From the NCBI GenBank assembly GCA_007117055.1, contig SKHH01000233.1, positions 1 through 12,382 on the forward strand: a stretch of DNA of 12,382 bases, in the 5' to 3' direction. A model generated the notes under the pieces. That model saw nothing but the letters and a program-made list of their open reading frames with translations. It did no database searches and was not told where the DNA came from. The translations under genes and the position numbers were made by a program. Positions 5,794 to 12,382 of the stretch are shown piece by piece (position 1 is the first letter of the stretch; the number at the start of each line of letters is the position of its first letter). This DNA is from Lishizhenia sp. (GTDB lineage: Bacteria > Bacteroidota > Bacteroidia > Flavobacteriales_D > Crocinitomicaceae).

Positions 5794-5866
5794 ACGGGTG
5801 TAGCTCAGCTGGTAGAGTAGTGGTCTCCAAAACCATTGGTCGTGGGTTCGAATCCTACCGCCCGTG
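5794..5866 (+). tRNA. tRNA-Trp (anticodon CCA)
   Basis: Acceptor ACGGGTG (5794-5800) pairs with CGCCCGT (5859-5865) including one T-G wobble; discriminator G at 5866 is the usual tryptophan identity base. The anticodon stem GTGGT/ACCAT encloses loop CTCCAAA with anticodon CCA at 5827-5829. The 3' CCA is not encoded. It sits between tuf and secE, a placement also known from other bacteria with an undivided tuf-secE-nusG cluster, and is only 15 nt from the secE start. Confidence 0.97.
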
Positions 5867-5881
5867 CTAATACATACAATT

Positions 5882-6094
5882 GTGGCAAATATTAAAGAAT
5901 ATGTTCAAGACACTGTGCACGAGTTAGTGCATAAAGTAACTTGGCCCACATGGCCAGAGTTGCAGAATAACACAATAGTTGTGGCAGTGGCTTCTGTGGT
6001 TTTTTCCTTGATTATCTTTGTAATGGATTTCATCTTTGGTGTTAATCCATCTTCATATTTTTGGGAAGGTATTCTTGGTTTGATATATCCATAA
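5882..6094 (+). CDS. secE: Preprotein translocase subunit SecE
   Basis: Essential small subunit of the SecYEG translocon in the inner membrane. The single-helix form is 70 residues when started at the GTG at 5882 (MANIKEYVQ...). An amphipathic helix with the conserved ELVHKVTWPTWPEL block (14-27) precedes one transmembrane segment (about 31-53). An in-frame GTG at 5864 would add six residues but lies inside the tRNA-Trp acceptor stem, so it is rejected. There is no ATG or Shine-Dalgarno near the start. The C-terminus is slightly extended beyond the membrane helix (FGVNPSSYFWEGILGLIYP). The gene follows tRNA-Trp by 15 nt and precedes nusG by 7 nt, the usual secE-nusG pair. Confidence 0.93.
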   Translation: MANIKEYVQDTVHELVHKVTWPTWPELQNNTIVVAVASVVFSLIIFVMDFIFGVNPSSYFWEGILGLIYP

Positions 6095-6101
6095 AACAAA
6101 T

Positions 6102-6662
6102 ATGTCAATTGTGGGAGAGATAAAGAAAAGATGGTACGTTGTTCGAGCTATTAGCGGCAAGGAGAACAAAGTTAAAGAGTATCTTGAAATGGAGGTTTCA
6201 AGACTTAAAATGGACGATTATTTCGGACAAATCTTGATCCCTACTGAGAAAGTTTTTCAAATCAGAAATGGAAAGAAAATCAGTAAGGAAAAGGCGTATT
6301 TACCAGGATATGTTCTGGTAGAGGCTAGTTTAGTGGGTGAAGTTCCTCATGTGATTAAAGGAATTCCTAATGTAATTGGCTTTTTAGGTGCGGAGAAAGG
6401 GGGGGACCCTCTTCCAATGCGTCAGTCTGAAGTGAATCGTATTTTAGGTAAAGTAGATGAGCTTTCTGAAACAGAAGAGGAAATGAAGATTCCTTTTGTT
6501 GTTGGTGAATCAGTTAAAGTGATCGATGGACCGTTTAATAATTTTAATGGTACAATCGAAGAGATTAACGAGGAGAAGAAGAAGCTCAAGGTGATGGTTA
6601 AAATTTTTGGAAGAAAAAACTTGGTGGAGCTTAGCTACATGCAAGTTGAAAAAGAAAGTTAA
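6102..6662 (+). CDS. nusG: Transcription termination/antitermination factor NusG
   Basis: Elongation factor that binds RNA polymerase and couples it to the ribosome or Rho. 186 residues: an NGN domain (about 10-120) beginning KRWYVVRAISGKENKVKEYL, with the PGYVLVE strand at 68-74, then a linker and a C-terminal KOW domain (about 132-186, VVGESVKVIDGPFNNFNGTIEEI). The EKGGDPLPM segment (98-106) lies just after the NGN core. Length is typical of Bacteroidota NusG. The start at 6102 is 7 nt after secE, implying a shared transcript. Its 3' neighbour rplK is separated by an 81-nt gap with a candidate regulatory hairpin. Confidence 0.97.
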   Translation: MSIVGEIKKRWYVVRAISGKENKVKEYLEMEVSRLKMDDYFGQILIPTEKVFQIRNGKKISKEKAYLPGYVLVEASLVGEVPHVIKGIPNVIGFLGAEKGGDPLPMRQSEVNRILGKVDELSETEEEMKIPFVVGESVKVIDGPFNNFNGTIEEINEEKKKLKVMVKIFGRKNLVELSYMQVEKES

Positions 6663-6681
6663 TTTGTATTAACCCGTAGGA

Positions 6682-6717
6682 GTAGTCAGGTGATTAAAGC
6701 TTCCCACTAATGATTAC
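6682..6717 (+). promoter_or_regulatory. Candidate structured leader of rplK-rplA (possible L1 target)
   Basis: In the nusG-rplK gap, GTAGTCA (6682-6688) can pair with TGATTAC (6711-6717; 7 bp with one G-U), stacked after an asymmetric two-base AA bulge (6709-6710) on GGTG/CACT (6689-6692 with 6705-6708), leaving a 12-nt loop. There is no U tract, so it is not a terminator. Ribosomal protein L1 is known to repress rplK-rplA in E. coli through a leader resembling its 23S rRNA site, and a two-helix stem with an asymmetric internal loop is the general shape of such sites. L1 binding here is inference. TACGTTTG at 6715-6722 also fits TAnnTTTG but lacks a -33 TTG. Confidence 0.45.
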
Positions 6718-6743
6718 GTTTGTACTACATAATTTATATAATA

Positions 6744-7184
6744 ATGGCTAAAGAAGTAGCAGGATTGATTAAATTGCAAATCAAAGGTGGTGCTGCAAAT
6801 CCTTCGCCTCCCGTTGGACCAGCTCTTGGTGCTAAAGGGGTAAATATCATGGAGTTCTGTAAGCAGTTTAATGCGAGAACTCAAGATAAGGCAGGGAAAG
6901 TATTACCAGTGGTGATTACTGTTTACGGTGATAAATCCTTTGATTTTGTAATCAAAACTCCACCAGCGGCAGTTCAGCTTTTAGAGGCAGCAAAACTGAA
7001 AAGTGGTTCCGCAGAGCCGAACCGTGTAAAAGTGGCCTCGGTAACATGGGATCAAATTAAGGTAATTGCTGAAGATAAATTGCCAGATATGAACTGTTTT
7101 ACGGTGGAATCAGGAATGAAAATGGTTGCTGGAACAGCAAGAAGTATGGGAATAACTGTAAAAGGAGATTTTCCTTCAAACTAA
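6744..7184 (+). CDS. rplK: Large ribosomal subunit protein uL11
   Basis: 146 residues from the ATG at 6744; an upstream in-frame ATG at 6720 would add eight non-homologous residues (MYYIIYII) and is rejected. The N-terminal domain has the family blocks IKLQIKGGAANPSPPVGPAL (9-28) with the proline-rich turn, GAKGVNIMEFCKQFN (29-43) and KTPPAA (71-76). The C-terminal RNA-binding domain ends in the TVESGMKMVAGTARSMGI signature (120-137). L11 binds the GTPase-associated region of 23S rRNA at the base of the L10-L12 stalk and is needed for factor function. It is followed 12 nt later by rplA, as in nearly all bacteria. Confidence 0.98.
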   Translation: MAKEVAGLIKLQIKGGAANPSPPVGPALGAKGVNIMEFCKQFNARTQDKAGKVLPVVITVYGDKSFDFVIKTPPAAVQLLEAAKLKSGSAEPNRVKVASVTWDQIKVIAEDKLPDMNCFTVESGMKMVAGTARSMGITVKGDFPSN

Positions 7185-7196
7185 AAAACATTAATC

Positions 7197-7892
7197 ATGG
7201 GACGTATTTCTAAAAAAAGAAAAGAAGCGCTTGCTAAGTATGATACTAGCAAAGCCTACACGTTGACAGAGGCTTGTGATTTAGTTAAGGAAATTTCTAA
7301 TACTAAATTTGATGCCTCCGTTGATATCAGTGTTCGTTTAGGTGTAGATCCGCGTAAAGCGAACCAAATGGTTCGTGGCTCGGTAGCACTACCACACGGT
7401 ACAGGTAAAGATATGAAAGTACTTGTACTATGTACTCCAGACAAAGAAGCCGAAGCAAAAGAAGCTGGAGCTGATCATGTTGGATTAGATGAATACATTA
7501 CAAAAATCAAAGGTGGTTGGACAGATGTAGATGTTATTATTACGATGCCTTCTGTAATGGGTAAGGTTGGTGCATTGGGACGTATTTTAGGTCCTCGTGG
7601 ATTAATGCCTAATCCAAAAACTGGTACAGTAACTATGGATATTGCCAAAGCTGTTCAAGATGTAAAAGCTGGTAAAATTGATTTCCGTGTGGATAAGTAC
7701 GGTATTGTTCATTCTAACATCGCAAAAGTTTCTTTTGAAGGTGGTAAGATTAAAGACAATGCGAATGAACTTATAACTACGCTTGTCAAAATGAAACCAG
7801 CAGCGGCTAAAGGAACATATATCAAGAGTATTTATGTTAGTTCTACGATGAGTCCGAGTATCCAAGTTGATACTAAATCTATTGTGGCTTAA
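7197..7892 (+). CDS. rplA: Large ribosomal subunit protein uL1
   Basis: 231 residues, the normal bacterial length. The two-domain fold is recognisable: KYDTSKAYTLTEACDLVKE near the N-terminus, FDASVDISVRLGVDPRKANQMVRGSVALPHGTGK (about 38-71), and the signature MGKVGALGRILGPRGLMPNPKTGTV (about 121-145). L1 forms the mobile L1 stalk that handles E-site tRNA, and in E. coli it also represses translation of rplK-rplA, which gives the leader at 6682-6717 its interest. rplK lies 12 nt upstream and rplJ 11 nt downstream. The leader (AACATTAATC) is A-rich without Shine-Dalgarno. Confidence 0.98.
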   Translation: MGRISKKRKEALAKYDTSKAYTLTEACDLVKEISNTKFDASVDISVRLGVDPRKANQMVRGSVALPHGTGKDMKVLVLCTPDKEAEAKEAGADHVGLDEYITKIKGGWTDVDVIITMPSVMGKVGALGRILGPRGLMPNPKTGTVTMDIAKAVQDVKAGKIDFRVDKYGIVHSNIAKVSFEGGKIKDNANELITTLVKMKPAAAKGTYIKSIYVSSTMSPSIQVDTKSIVA

Positions 7893-7903
7893 AAATTTTA
7901 ATT

Positions 7904-8425
7904 ATGACAAAAGAACAAAAAGCACAGTACATTGAGGAATTAACGGCAGAGCTGAATAACGCTGGTATTTTTTATCTTACAGATACTTCTGAGTTGACGG
8001 TTGAAACAATCAATCAATTAAGAAGAAAGTGTTTCCAGAATAATATCCAATTGAAAGTGGTTAAAAATACTTTGTTGGAAAAAGCTATGGAAAATGTTAC
8101 GGATAAAAATTACGGCGACTTGAAAGGTGTACTGTCTGGTCCAACCTCAATTATGTTTGCGGAAGTTGGCAACGCTCCAGCTAAAGTAATCAAAGAATTT
8201 CGTAAGAAAAACGAAAAACCAGTTTTAAAAGGAGCTTATGTTGAAGAAGCTATCTTTATTGGAGATAATAACATTGAAGCACTTTCTTCTATCAAGAGCA
8301 AGGAAGAACTTATTGGTGATATTATCGCGTTACTTCAAAGTCCAGCTAAGAATGTTATTTCTGGTCTTAAAGGGCAAGGAGGAAAAATTGCAGGAATTCT
8401 TAAAACGCTCTCTGAAAGAGCATAG
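7904..8425 (+). CDS. rplJ: Large ribosomal subunit protein uL10
   Basis: 173 residues. The N-terminal rRNA-binding domain shows TVETINQLRRKCFQNNIQLKVVKNTLLEKAME (about 32-63) and GVLSGPTSIMF (about 75-85). The C-terminal helix (about 134-173, ELIGDIIALLQSPAKNVISGLKGQ...) provides the docking sites for L12 dimers. L10 anchors the flexible stalk that recruits EF-Tu and EF-G. Only 11 nt separate it from rplA, so the long structured L10 leader found upstream of rplJ in many other bacteria is not present in this gap. rplL follows after 43 nt of A/T-rich sequence. Confidence 0.97.
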   Translation: MTKEQKAQYIEELTAELNNAGIFYLTDTSELTVETINQLRRKCFQNNIQLKVVKNTLLEKAMENVTDKNYGDLKGVLSGPTSIMFAEVGNAPAKVIKEFRKKNEKPVLKGAYVEEAIFIGDNNIEALSSIKSKEELIGDIIALLQSPAKNVISGLKGQGGKIAGILKTLSERA

Positions 8426-8468
8426 TATATTAATTAATTATTATTGAACCTTTTTAAATTTAAATAAA

Positions 8469-8846
8469 ATGGCTGAGTTAAAAGAAATCGCGGAAACGCT
8501 TGTTAACCTTACAGTAAAAGATGTTAACGAATTAGCAGAAATTCTTAAAGAAGAGTATGGAATTGAACCAGCAGCTGCTGCTGTTGCTGTTGCAGGAGGT
8601 GCTGCTGCAGGTGGTGGAGACGCTGCTGAAGAAAAAACAGAATTTGATGTAATCCTTAAGTCTGCTGGAGGTAGTAAGCTTGCAGTTGTTAAATTAGTAA
8701 AAGAACTTACTGGTTTAGGACTTAAAGAAGCGAAAGCATTAGTTGACGGTGCACCTGCTCCATTGAAGGAAGGTGTAGCGAAAGACGAGGCAGAAGGCTT
8801 GAAATCTTCTTTGGAAGAGGCTGGAGCTGAAGTAGAGATTAAGTAA
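8469..8846 (+). CDS. rplL: Large ribosomal subunit protein bL12 (L7/L12)
   Basis: 125 residues. The N-terminal dimerisation/L10-binding helices (1-33) lead to a flexible Ala/Gly-rich hinge (about 34-53) and the compact C-terminal factor-binding domain (about 57-125) with the signature KLAVVKLVKELTGLGLKEAKALVDGAP (70-96). L12 is present in several copies on the stalk and activates translational GTPases. It uses strongly biased, A/T-ending codons, as expected of a highly expressed protein. A strong hairpin at 8864-8906 follows the stop codon and separates it from rpoB, a position where E. coli has an attenuator that makes more stalk protein than polymerase. Confidence 0.98.
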   Translation: MAELKEIAETLVNLTVKDVNELAEILKEEYGIEPAAAAVAVAGGAAAGGGDAAEEKTEFDVILKSAGGSKLAVVKLVKELTGLGLKEAKALVDGAPAPLKEGVAKDEAEGLKSSLEEAGAEVEIK

Positions 8847-8863
8847 TATTTTACTTAGTGTAT

Positions 8864-8906
8864 AGCATAGGCATCCCCGTTTTACGGGATGCCTTGTGCT
8901 GTTTTT
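8864..8906 (+). terminator. Attenuator-like hairpin between rplL and rpoB
   Basis: AGGCAT and CCCGT (8869-8874, 8876-8880) pair with ACGGGATGCCT (8884-8894) around a TTT loop, with C8875 bulged. The base extends by AGCAT (8864-8868) with GTGCT (8896-8900) past bulged T8895, giving about 16 pairs in all. A T5 run follows at 8902-8906. The hairpin is strong but the U tract is short and broken by G residues, which suits partial termination. No promoter is seen between it and rpoB, so rpoB transcription probably depends on read-through. Confidence 0.8.
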
Positions 8907-8954
8907 GTGCGTAGCAACACATTTAACTTTTTTTCTAATAAAATTTTAGTAGTC

Positions 8955-11900
8955 TTGGCAACAACAAATAATACAGTTACAAGAATTAATTTTGCATCAA
9001 GCAAAAGTTCTTTTGATTATCCAGATTTTTTGGATATTCAATTAAAATCGTTCAGAGAGTTTTTTCAGTTAGAAACTACTCCCGAAAATAGAGAGAAGGA
9101 AGGTCTTTTTAAAGTGTTTTCTGAGAACTTTCCAATTACAGATACAAGAAACCAATTTGTTCTTGAGTTTTTGGACTATTTTATAGATCCTCCTAGGTAT
9201 TCTATAGAAGAGTGTATAGAACGCGGTTTGACGTATAGTGTTCCGCTTAAGGCTAAATTAAAATTATATTGTACTGATCCAGAACATGAGGATTTCGAAA
9301 CGATTGTTCAGGATGTATATTTAGGTACCATTCCTTACATGACACCGAAAGGTTCGTTTGTTGTGAATGGTGCTGAACGTGTAATTGTATCTCAGTTACA
9401 CCGTTCACCAGGGGTGTTCTTTGGTCAAAGTAGACATGCAAACGGTACGAAGTTGTACTCTGCTAGAATTATTCCTTTTAAAGGTTCTTGGATTGAGTTC
9501 GCAACGGATATCAATAACGTTATGTATGCGTACATTGATCGTAAAAAGAAATTACCTGTAACTACGCTTTTCAGAGCTATTGGTTATGAAAGTGATAAAG
9601 ATATTTTAGAAATCTTTGATTTAGCAGACGAGGTTAAAGCGAATAAAACAAACTTGAAAAAAGTTGTTGGTCGTAAATTGGCAGCGCGTGTATTGAAGAG
9701 CTGGATTGAAGATTTCGTAGATGAGGATACTGGTGAAGTAGTATCTATTGAACGAAATGAGGTTATTTTTGACCGTGAAACTGTTATTGAAGAACATCAC
9801 ATTGACGAAATTATTGATGCTGGTGTTAAAACGGTTATTTTACATAAAGAAGACGTTAACTCGGCTGATTTTACTATTATTTATAATACCTTGCAGAAGG
9901 ATACATCGAATAGTGAAAAAGAAGCTGTTGAACATATATATAGACAATTACGTAATGCTGAACCGCCAGATTTTGAAACGGCAAGAAGTGTTTTTGAAAA
10001 ATTATTTTTCTCGGATACACGTTATGATTTAGGGGAAGTAGGTAGATATAGAATCAACAAGAAGCTGAAAGTAAATCTAGAGGAGGAGTCTCGCGTACTT
10101 ACTAAAGCTGATATTATTTCTATCATTAAGTATCTTATTGAATTAATTAATTCAAAGGCGGAAGTTGATGATATTGACCACTTGTCAAACCGTCGTGTAC
10201 GTACTGTTGGTGAGCAGCTTTACTCTCAATTTGGAGTTGGTTTAGCACGTATGGCTCGTACCATTCGTGAAAGAATGAACGTAAGAGATAATGAGGTCTT
10301 TACTCCTATTGATCTTATTAATGCGAAAACGTTGTCGTCAGTGATTAATTCTTTCTTTGGAACTAATCAACTTTCTCAGTTTATGGATCAAACCAATCCA
10401 CTTTCTGAGGTTACCCACAAACGTAGATTGTCTGCACTTGGACCAGGTGGTTTGTCGCGTGAAAGAGCTGGTTTCGAGGTGCGTGATGTTCACTACACAC
10501 ATTATGGACGATTGTGTACGATTGAGACACCAGAAGGTCCCAATATTGGTTTGATTTCTTCTCTTTGTGTATATGCAAAGGTGAATAAACTTGGATTCAT
10601 TGAGACTCCTTATCGTAAAGTTGAAAATGGTAAAGTTCAATTGAAAAGCGAACCGATTTACTTATCTGCTGAGGAAGAGGATTCTAAAATTATTGCTCAG
10701 GCAAATGCGCCAATCAACGATAAAGGTGAGTTTGAAGCAGAACTTGTAAAAGCAAGAGAAGAAGGAGATTTTCCTGTGGTGAATCCACAAGATTTGAACT
10801 TGATGGATGTTGGCGCTAACCAAATTGCATCTATTGCGGCTTCATCTATTCCATTTTTGGAGCATGATGATGCAAACCGTGCCTTGATGGGATCGAACAT
10901 GCAGCGTCAGGCAGTTCCATTATTGAAACCAAATTCTCCTATTGTTGGTACAGGAATTGAGCGCTTAGTGGCGAGAGATTCACGCGTACTTGTTAATGCA
11001 GAGGGAGAAGGTGTTGTTGAGTATGTAGATGCGAATGAAATAGTTATTCGATATAATTTATCAAAAGAAGATGAATTGGTGAGTTTTGATGGAGAAGTAA
11101 AACGTTACTCGTTGACGAAATTCATGAAAACCAACCAAGGCTCTACTATAAACCTAAAACCTATTGTTAGCAAGGGTGATAAAGTTGTTAAAGATCAAGT
11201 GCTTTGTGAAGGTTATGCTACACAATTGGGCGAGCTAGCATTAGGACAAAACTTGAAAGTAGCATTCATGCCTTGGAAGGGATATAACTTTGAGGATGCG
11301 ATTGTTATTTCTGAGCGTGTTGTCCGGGAGGATGTATTTACTTCTATTCATATTGATGAGTATTCACTTGAAGTTCGTGATACGAAAAGAGGTATGGAAG
11401 AGCTAACAGCTGACATTCCAAATGTTAGTGAGGAGGCAACCAAAGATTTAGATGAAAATGGTTTAATTCGTGTGGGTGCTGAAATTAAAGAAGGAGATAT
11501 TCTTATTGGTAAAATCACTCCAAAAGGGGAGACAGATCCTTCTCCAGAAGAAAAGTTATTGAGAGCTATTTTCGGTGATAAAGCGGGAGATGTTAAAGAT
11601 GCTTCACTCAAAGCAGGACCTTCATTAAGAGGTGTTGTGATTGGTAAGAAACTTTTCTCACGTGCGGTTAAAGATCGTAAAACTAAATCTCAAGATAAAC
11701 CAATTTTAGAGCAATTAGATTCAGAATACGATAAGGATTTGGCAGCACTTAAAACGGTGTTGATTGATAAACTGCTTGTTATTCTTGAGGGTGAAAAGTC
11801 AGCGGGTGTTACGAATAACTTCCGTGAAGAAATCATTAAGAAAGGATCTAAGTTTACAGAGAAGAGTCTTGGAATTATTGATTATTCTATTGTAAATCCA

Positions 11901-12382
11901 AGTAACTGGACTTCTGATAGTCACAAAAATTCTCTAGTACAGCAAGTGATTCATAACTACAATATTAAAGCGAATGACTTATTAGGAGTTTACAAGCGTA
12001 AGAAGTTCCATATTTCTGTGGGTGATGAGCTTCCAGCGGGTATTATTAAGTTGGCTAAAGTTTATCTTGCGAAAAAACGTAAGTTGAAAGTAGGGGATAA
12101 GATGGCTGGTCGTCATGGAAACAAAGGTATTGTTGCAAACATTGTACGTCAAGAGGATATGCCATTCTTAGAAGATGGTTCTCCAGTTGATATTGTATTG
12201 AACCCATTGGGTGTACCTTCTCGTATGAACCTTGGACAAATTTATGAAACTGTTTTAGGTTGGGCAGGTGAAAAGTTAGGGGTTAAATTTGCTACTCCGA
12301 TTTTTGATGGTGCGCATCCTTCTGAAATTGATGATTACTGTGATAAGGCAGGAATCCCAAGATCCGGGAAAACTTACTTATA
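8955..12382 (+). CDS. rpoB: DNA-directed RNA polymerase subunit beta (partial, 3' end outside window)
   Basis: Catalytic-core subunit of RNA polymerase. 1142 residues are present and the frame is still open at the right edge; the Bacteroidota protein is usually about 1270 residues, so roughly the last 10% is missing. The start is the TTG at 8955 (MATTNNTVTRINF...): no in-frame ATG exists before the conserved YPDFLDIQLKSF block at about 23-34, and TTG gives the usual Met-Ala N-terminus. Landmarks: PRYSIEECIERGLTYSVPL in the early lobe; the rifampicin region LSQFMDQTNPLSEVTHKRRLSALG with Asp478, His488, Arg491 and Ser493 (E. coli 516, 526, 529, 531) all in the wild-type state; GYNFEDAI (776-783); and the active-site-side GDKMAGRHGNKG (1047-1058) with Lys1049 and Lys1057. 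Preceded by the rplL-rpoB hairpin; rpoC would be expected next. Confidence 0.97.
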   Translation, partial: MATTNNTVTRINFASSKSSFDYPDFLDIQLKSFREFFQLETTPENREKEGLFKVFSENFPITDTRNQFVLEFLDYFIDPPRYSIEECIERGLTYSVPLKAKLKLYCTDPEHEDFETIVQDVYLGTIPYMTPKGSFVVNGAERVIVSQLHRSPGVFFGQSRHANGTKLYSARIIPFKGSWIEFATDINNVMYAYIDRKKKLPVTTLFRAIGYESDKDILEIFDLADEVKANKTNLKKVVGRKLAARVLKSWIEDFVDEDTGEVVSIERNEVIFDRETVIEEHHIDEIIDAGVKTVILHKEDVNSADFTIIYNTLQKDTSNSEKEAVEHIYRQLRNAEPPDFETARSVFEKLFFSDTRYDLGEVGRYRINKKLKVNLEEESRVLTKADIISIIKYLIELINSKAEVDDIDHLSNRRVRTVGEQLYSQFGVGLARMARTIRERMNVRDNEVFTPIDLINAKTLSSVINSFFGTNQLSQFMDQTNPLSEVTHKRRLSALGPGGLSRERAGFEVRDVHYTHYGRLCTIETPEGPNIGLISSLCVYAKVNKLGFIETPYRKVENGKVQLKSEPIYLSAEEEDSKIIAQANAPINDKGEFEAELVKAREEGDFPVVNPQDLNLMDVGANQIASIAASSIPFLEHDDANRALMGSNMQRQAVPLLKPNSPIVGTGIERLVARDSRVLVNAEGEGVVEYVDANEIVIRYNLSKEDELVSFDGEVKRYSLTKFMKTNQGSTINLKPIVSKGDKVVKDQVLCEGYATQLGELALGQNLKVAFMPWKGYNFEDAIVISERVVREDVFTSIHIDEYSLEVRDTKRGMEELTADIPNVSEEATKDLDENGLIRVGAEIKEGDILIGKITPKGETDPSPEEKLLRAIFGDKAGDVKDASLKAGPSLRGVVIGKKLFSRAVKDRKTKSQDKPILEQLDSEYDKDLAALKTVLIDKLLVILEGEKSAGVTNNFREEIIKKGSKFTEKSLGIIDYSIVNPSNWTSDSHKNSLVQQVIHNYNIKANDLLGVYKRKKFHISVGDELPAGIIKLAKVYLAKKRKLKVGDKMAGRHGNKGIVANIVRQEDMPFLEDGSPVDIVLNPLGVPSRMNLGQIYETVLGWAGEKLGVKFATPIFDGAHPSEIDDYCDKAGIPRSGKTYL

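Noticed and set aside
5864..5881. Earlier GTG start for secE
   Set aside because: The codon is part of the tRNA-Trp acceptor stem and adds six residues not expected in SecE; GTG at 5882 fits the family.
6720..6743. Upstream ATG for rplK adding MYYIIYII
   Set aside because: The added hydrophobic octapeptide is foreign to uL11, and the ATG at 6744 begins the conserved MAKEVAGLIKLQ.
8902..8921. Weak TGTG/CACA hairpin in the rpoB leader
   Set aside because: Four base pairs with an 8-nt loop is within chance expectation.
9748..10032. Alternative + strand frame of 94 codons, and - strand frames near 10338-10640, 10697-10900 and 11348-11611
   Set aside because: All lie inside rpoB, whose conserved blocks run continuously through these regions with no frameshift.
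10380..10420. Rifampicin-resistance changes in the main RpoB cluster
   Set aside because: Asp478, His488, Arg491 and Ser493 match the sensitive state, so no classical resistance allele is visible.

Overview
This window looks like core-genome DNA from a member of the Bacteroidota, most likely order Flavobacteriales. A Fluviicola/Crocinitomicaceae-like lineage is a guess from memory of protein sequences. Supporting signs are the low-GC composition, the near-absence of Shine-Dalgarno sequences before any gene, two textbook Bacteroidota promoters (TTG, 19 nt, TAnnTTTG), a 63-residue bS21 and a Bacteroidota-type beta subunit. All confident genes are on the + strand.

Layout: (1) 1-2751, a mixed housekeeping run: the tail of an unidentified gene, a membrane-anchored protein with three ComEA-like helix-hairpin-helix units, adenine phosphoribosyltransferase (apt) and a short-chain-type acyl-CoA dehydrogenase. 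(2) 2754-3931, rpsU with its own promoter and a strong terminator, followed by a XerC-type tyrosine recombinase whose ATG abuts the terminator. (3) 3932-5745, a non-coding promoter region, then tRNA-Thr(TGT), tRNA-Tyr(GTA), tRNA-Gly(TCC), tRNA-Thr(GGT) and tuf, the same order as the E. coli thrU-tyrU-glyT-thrT-tufB operon. (4) 5763-8846, a terminator-like hairpin, tRNA-Trp(CCA), secE, nusG, rplK, rplA, rplJ and rplL, the conserved transcription/translation cluster. (5) 8864-12382, a hairpin between rplL and rpoB, then rpoB, which starts with TTG and runs off the right edge about 10% short of its expected end.

Functionally, regions 2-5 supply the translation and transcription machinery: EF-Tu and its neighbouring tRNAs, the SecE translocon subunit, the NusG elongation factor, the L11/L1 and L10/L12 stalk proteins, and RNA polymerase beta. 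Control appears to rest on intergenic hairpins and a few shared promoters rather than on Shine-Dalgarno strength.

I found no mobile element, CRISPR array, defence system or clearly novel multi-gene system. The points worth a second look are regulatory: an rpsU without the strong Shine-Dalgarno reported as characteristic of this phylum, a near-identical promoter plus initially transcribed region before rpsU and the tRNA-tuf operon, terminators placed within 0-2 nt of the next gene, a folded leader before rplK that could be an L1 target, non-ATG starts on secE and rpoB, and the lack of hpf in the xerC-tRNA gap. No stretch over 300 bases is without a gene; the longest gap is 3932-4113.
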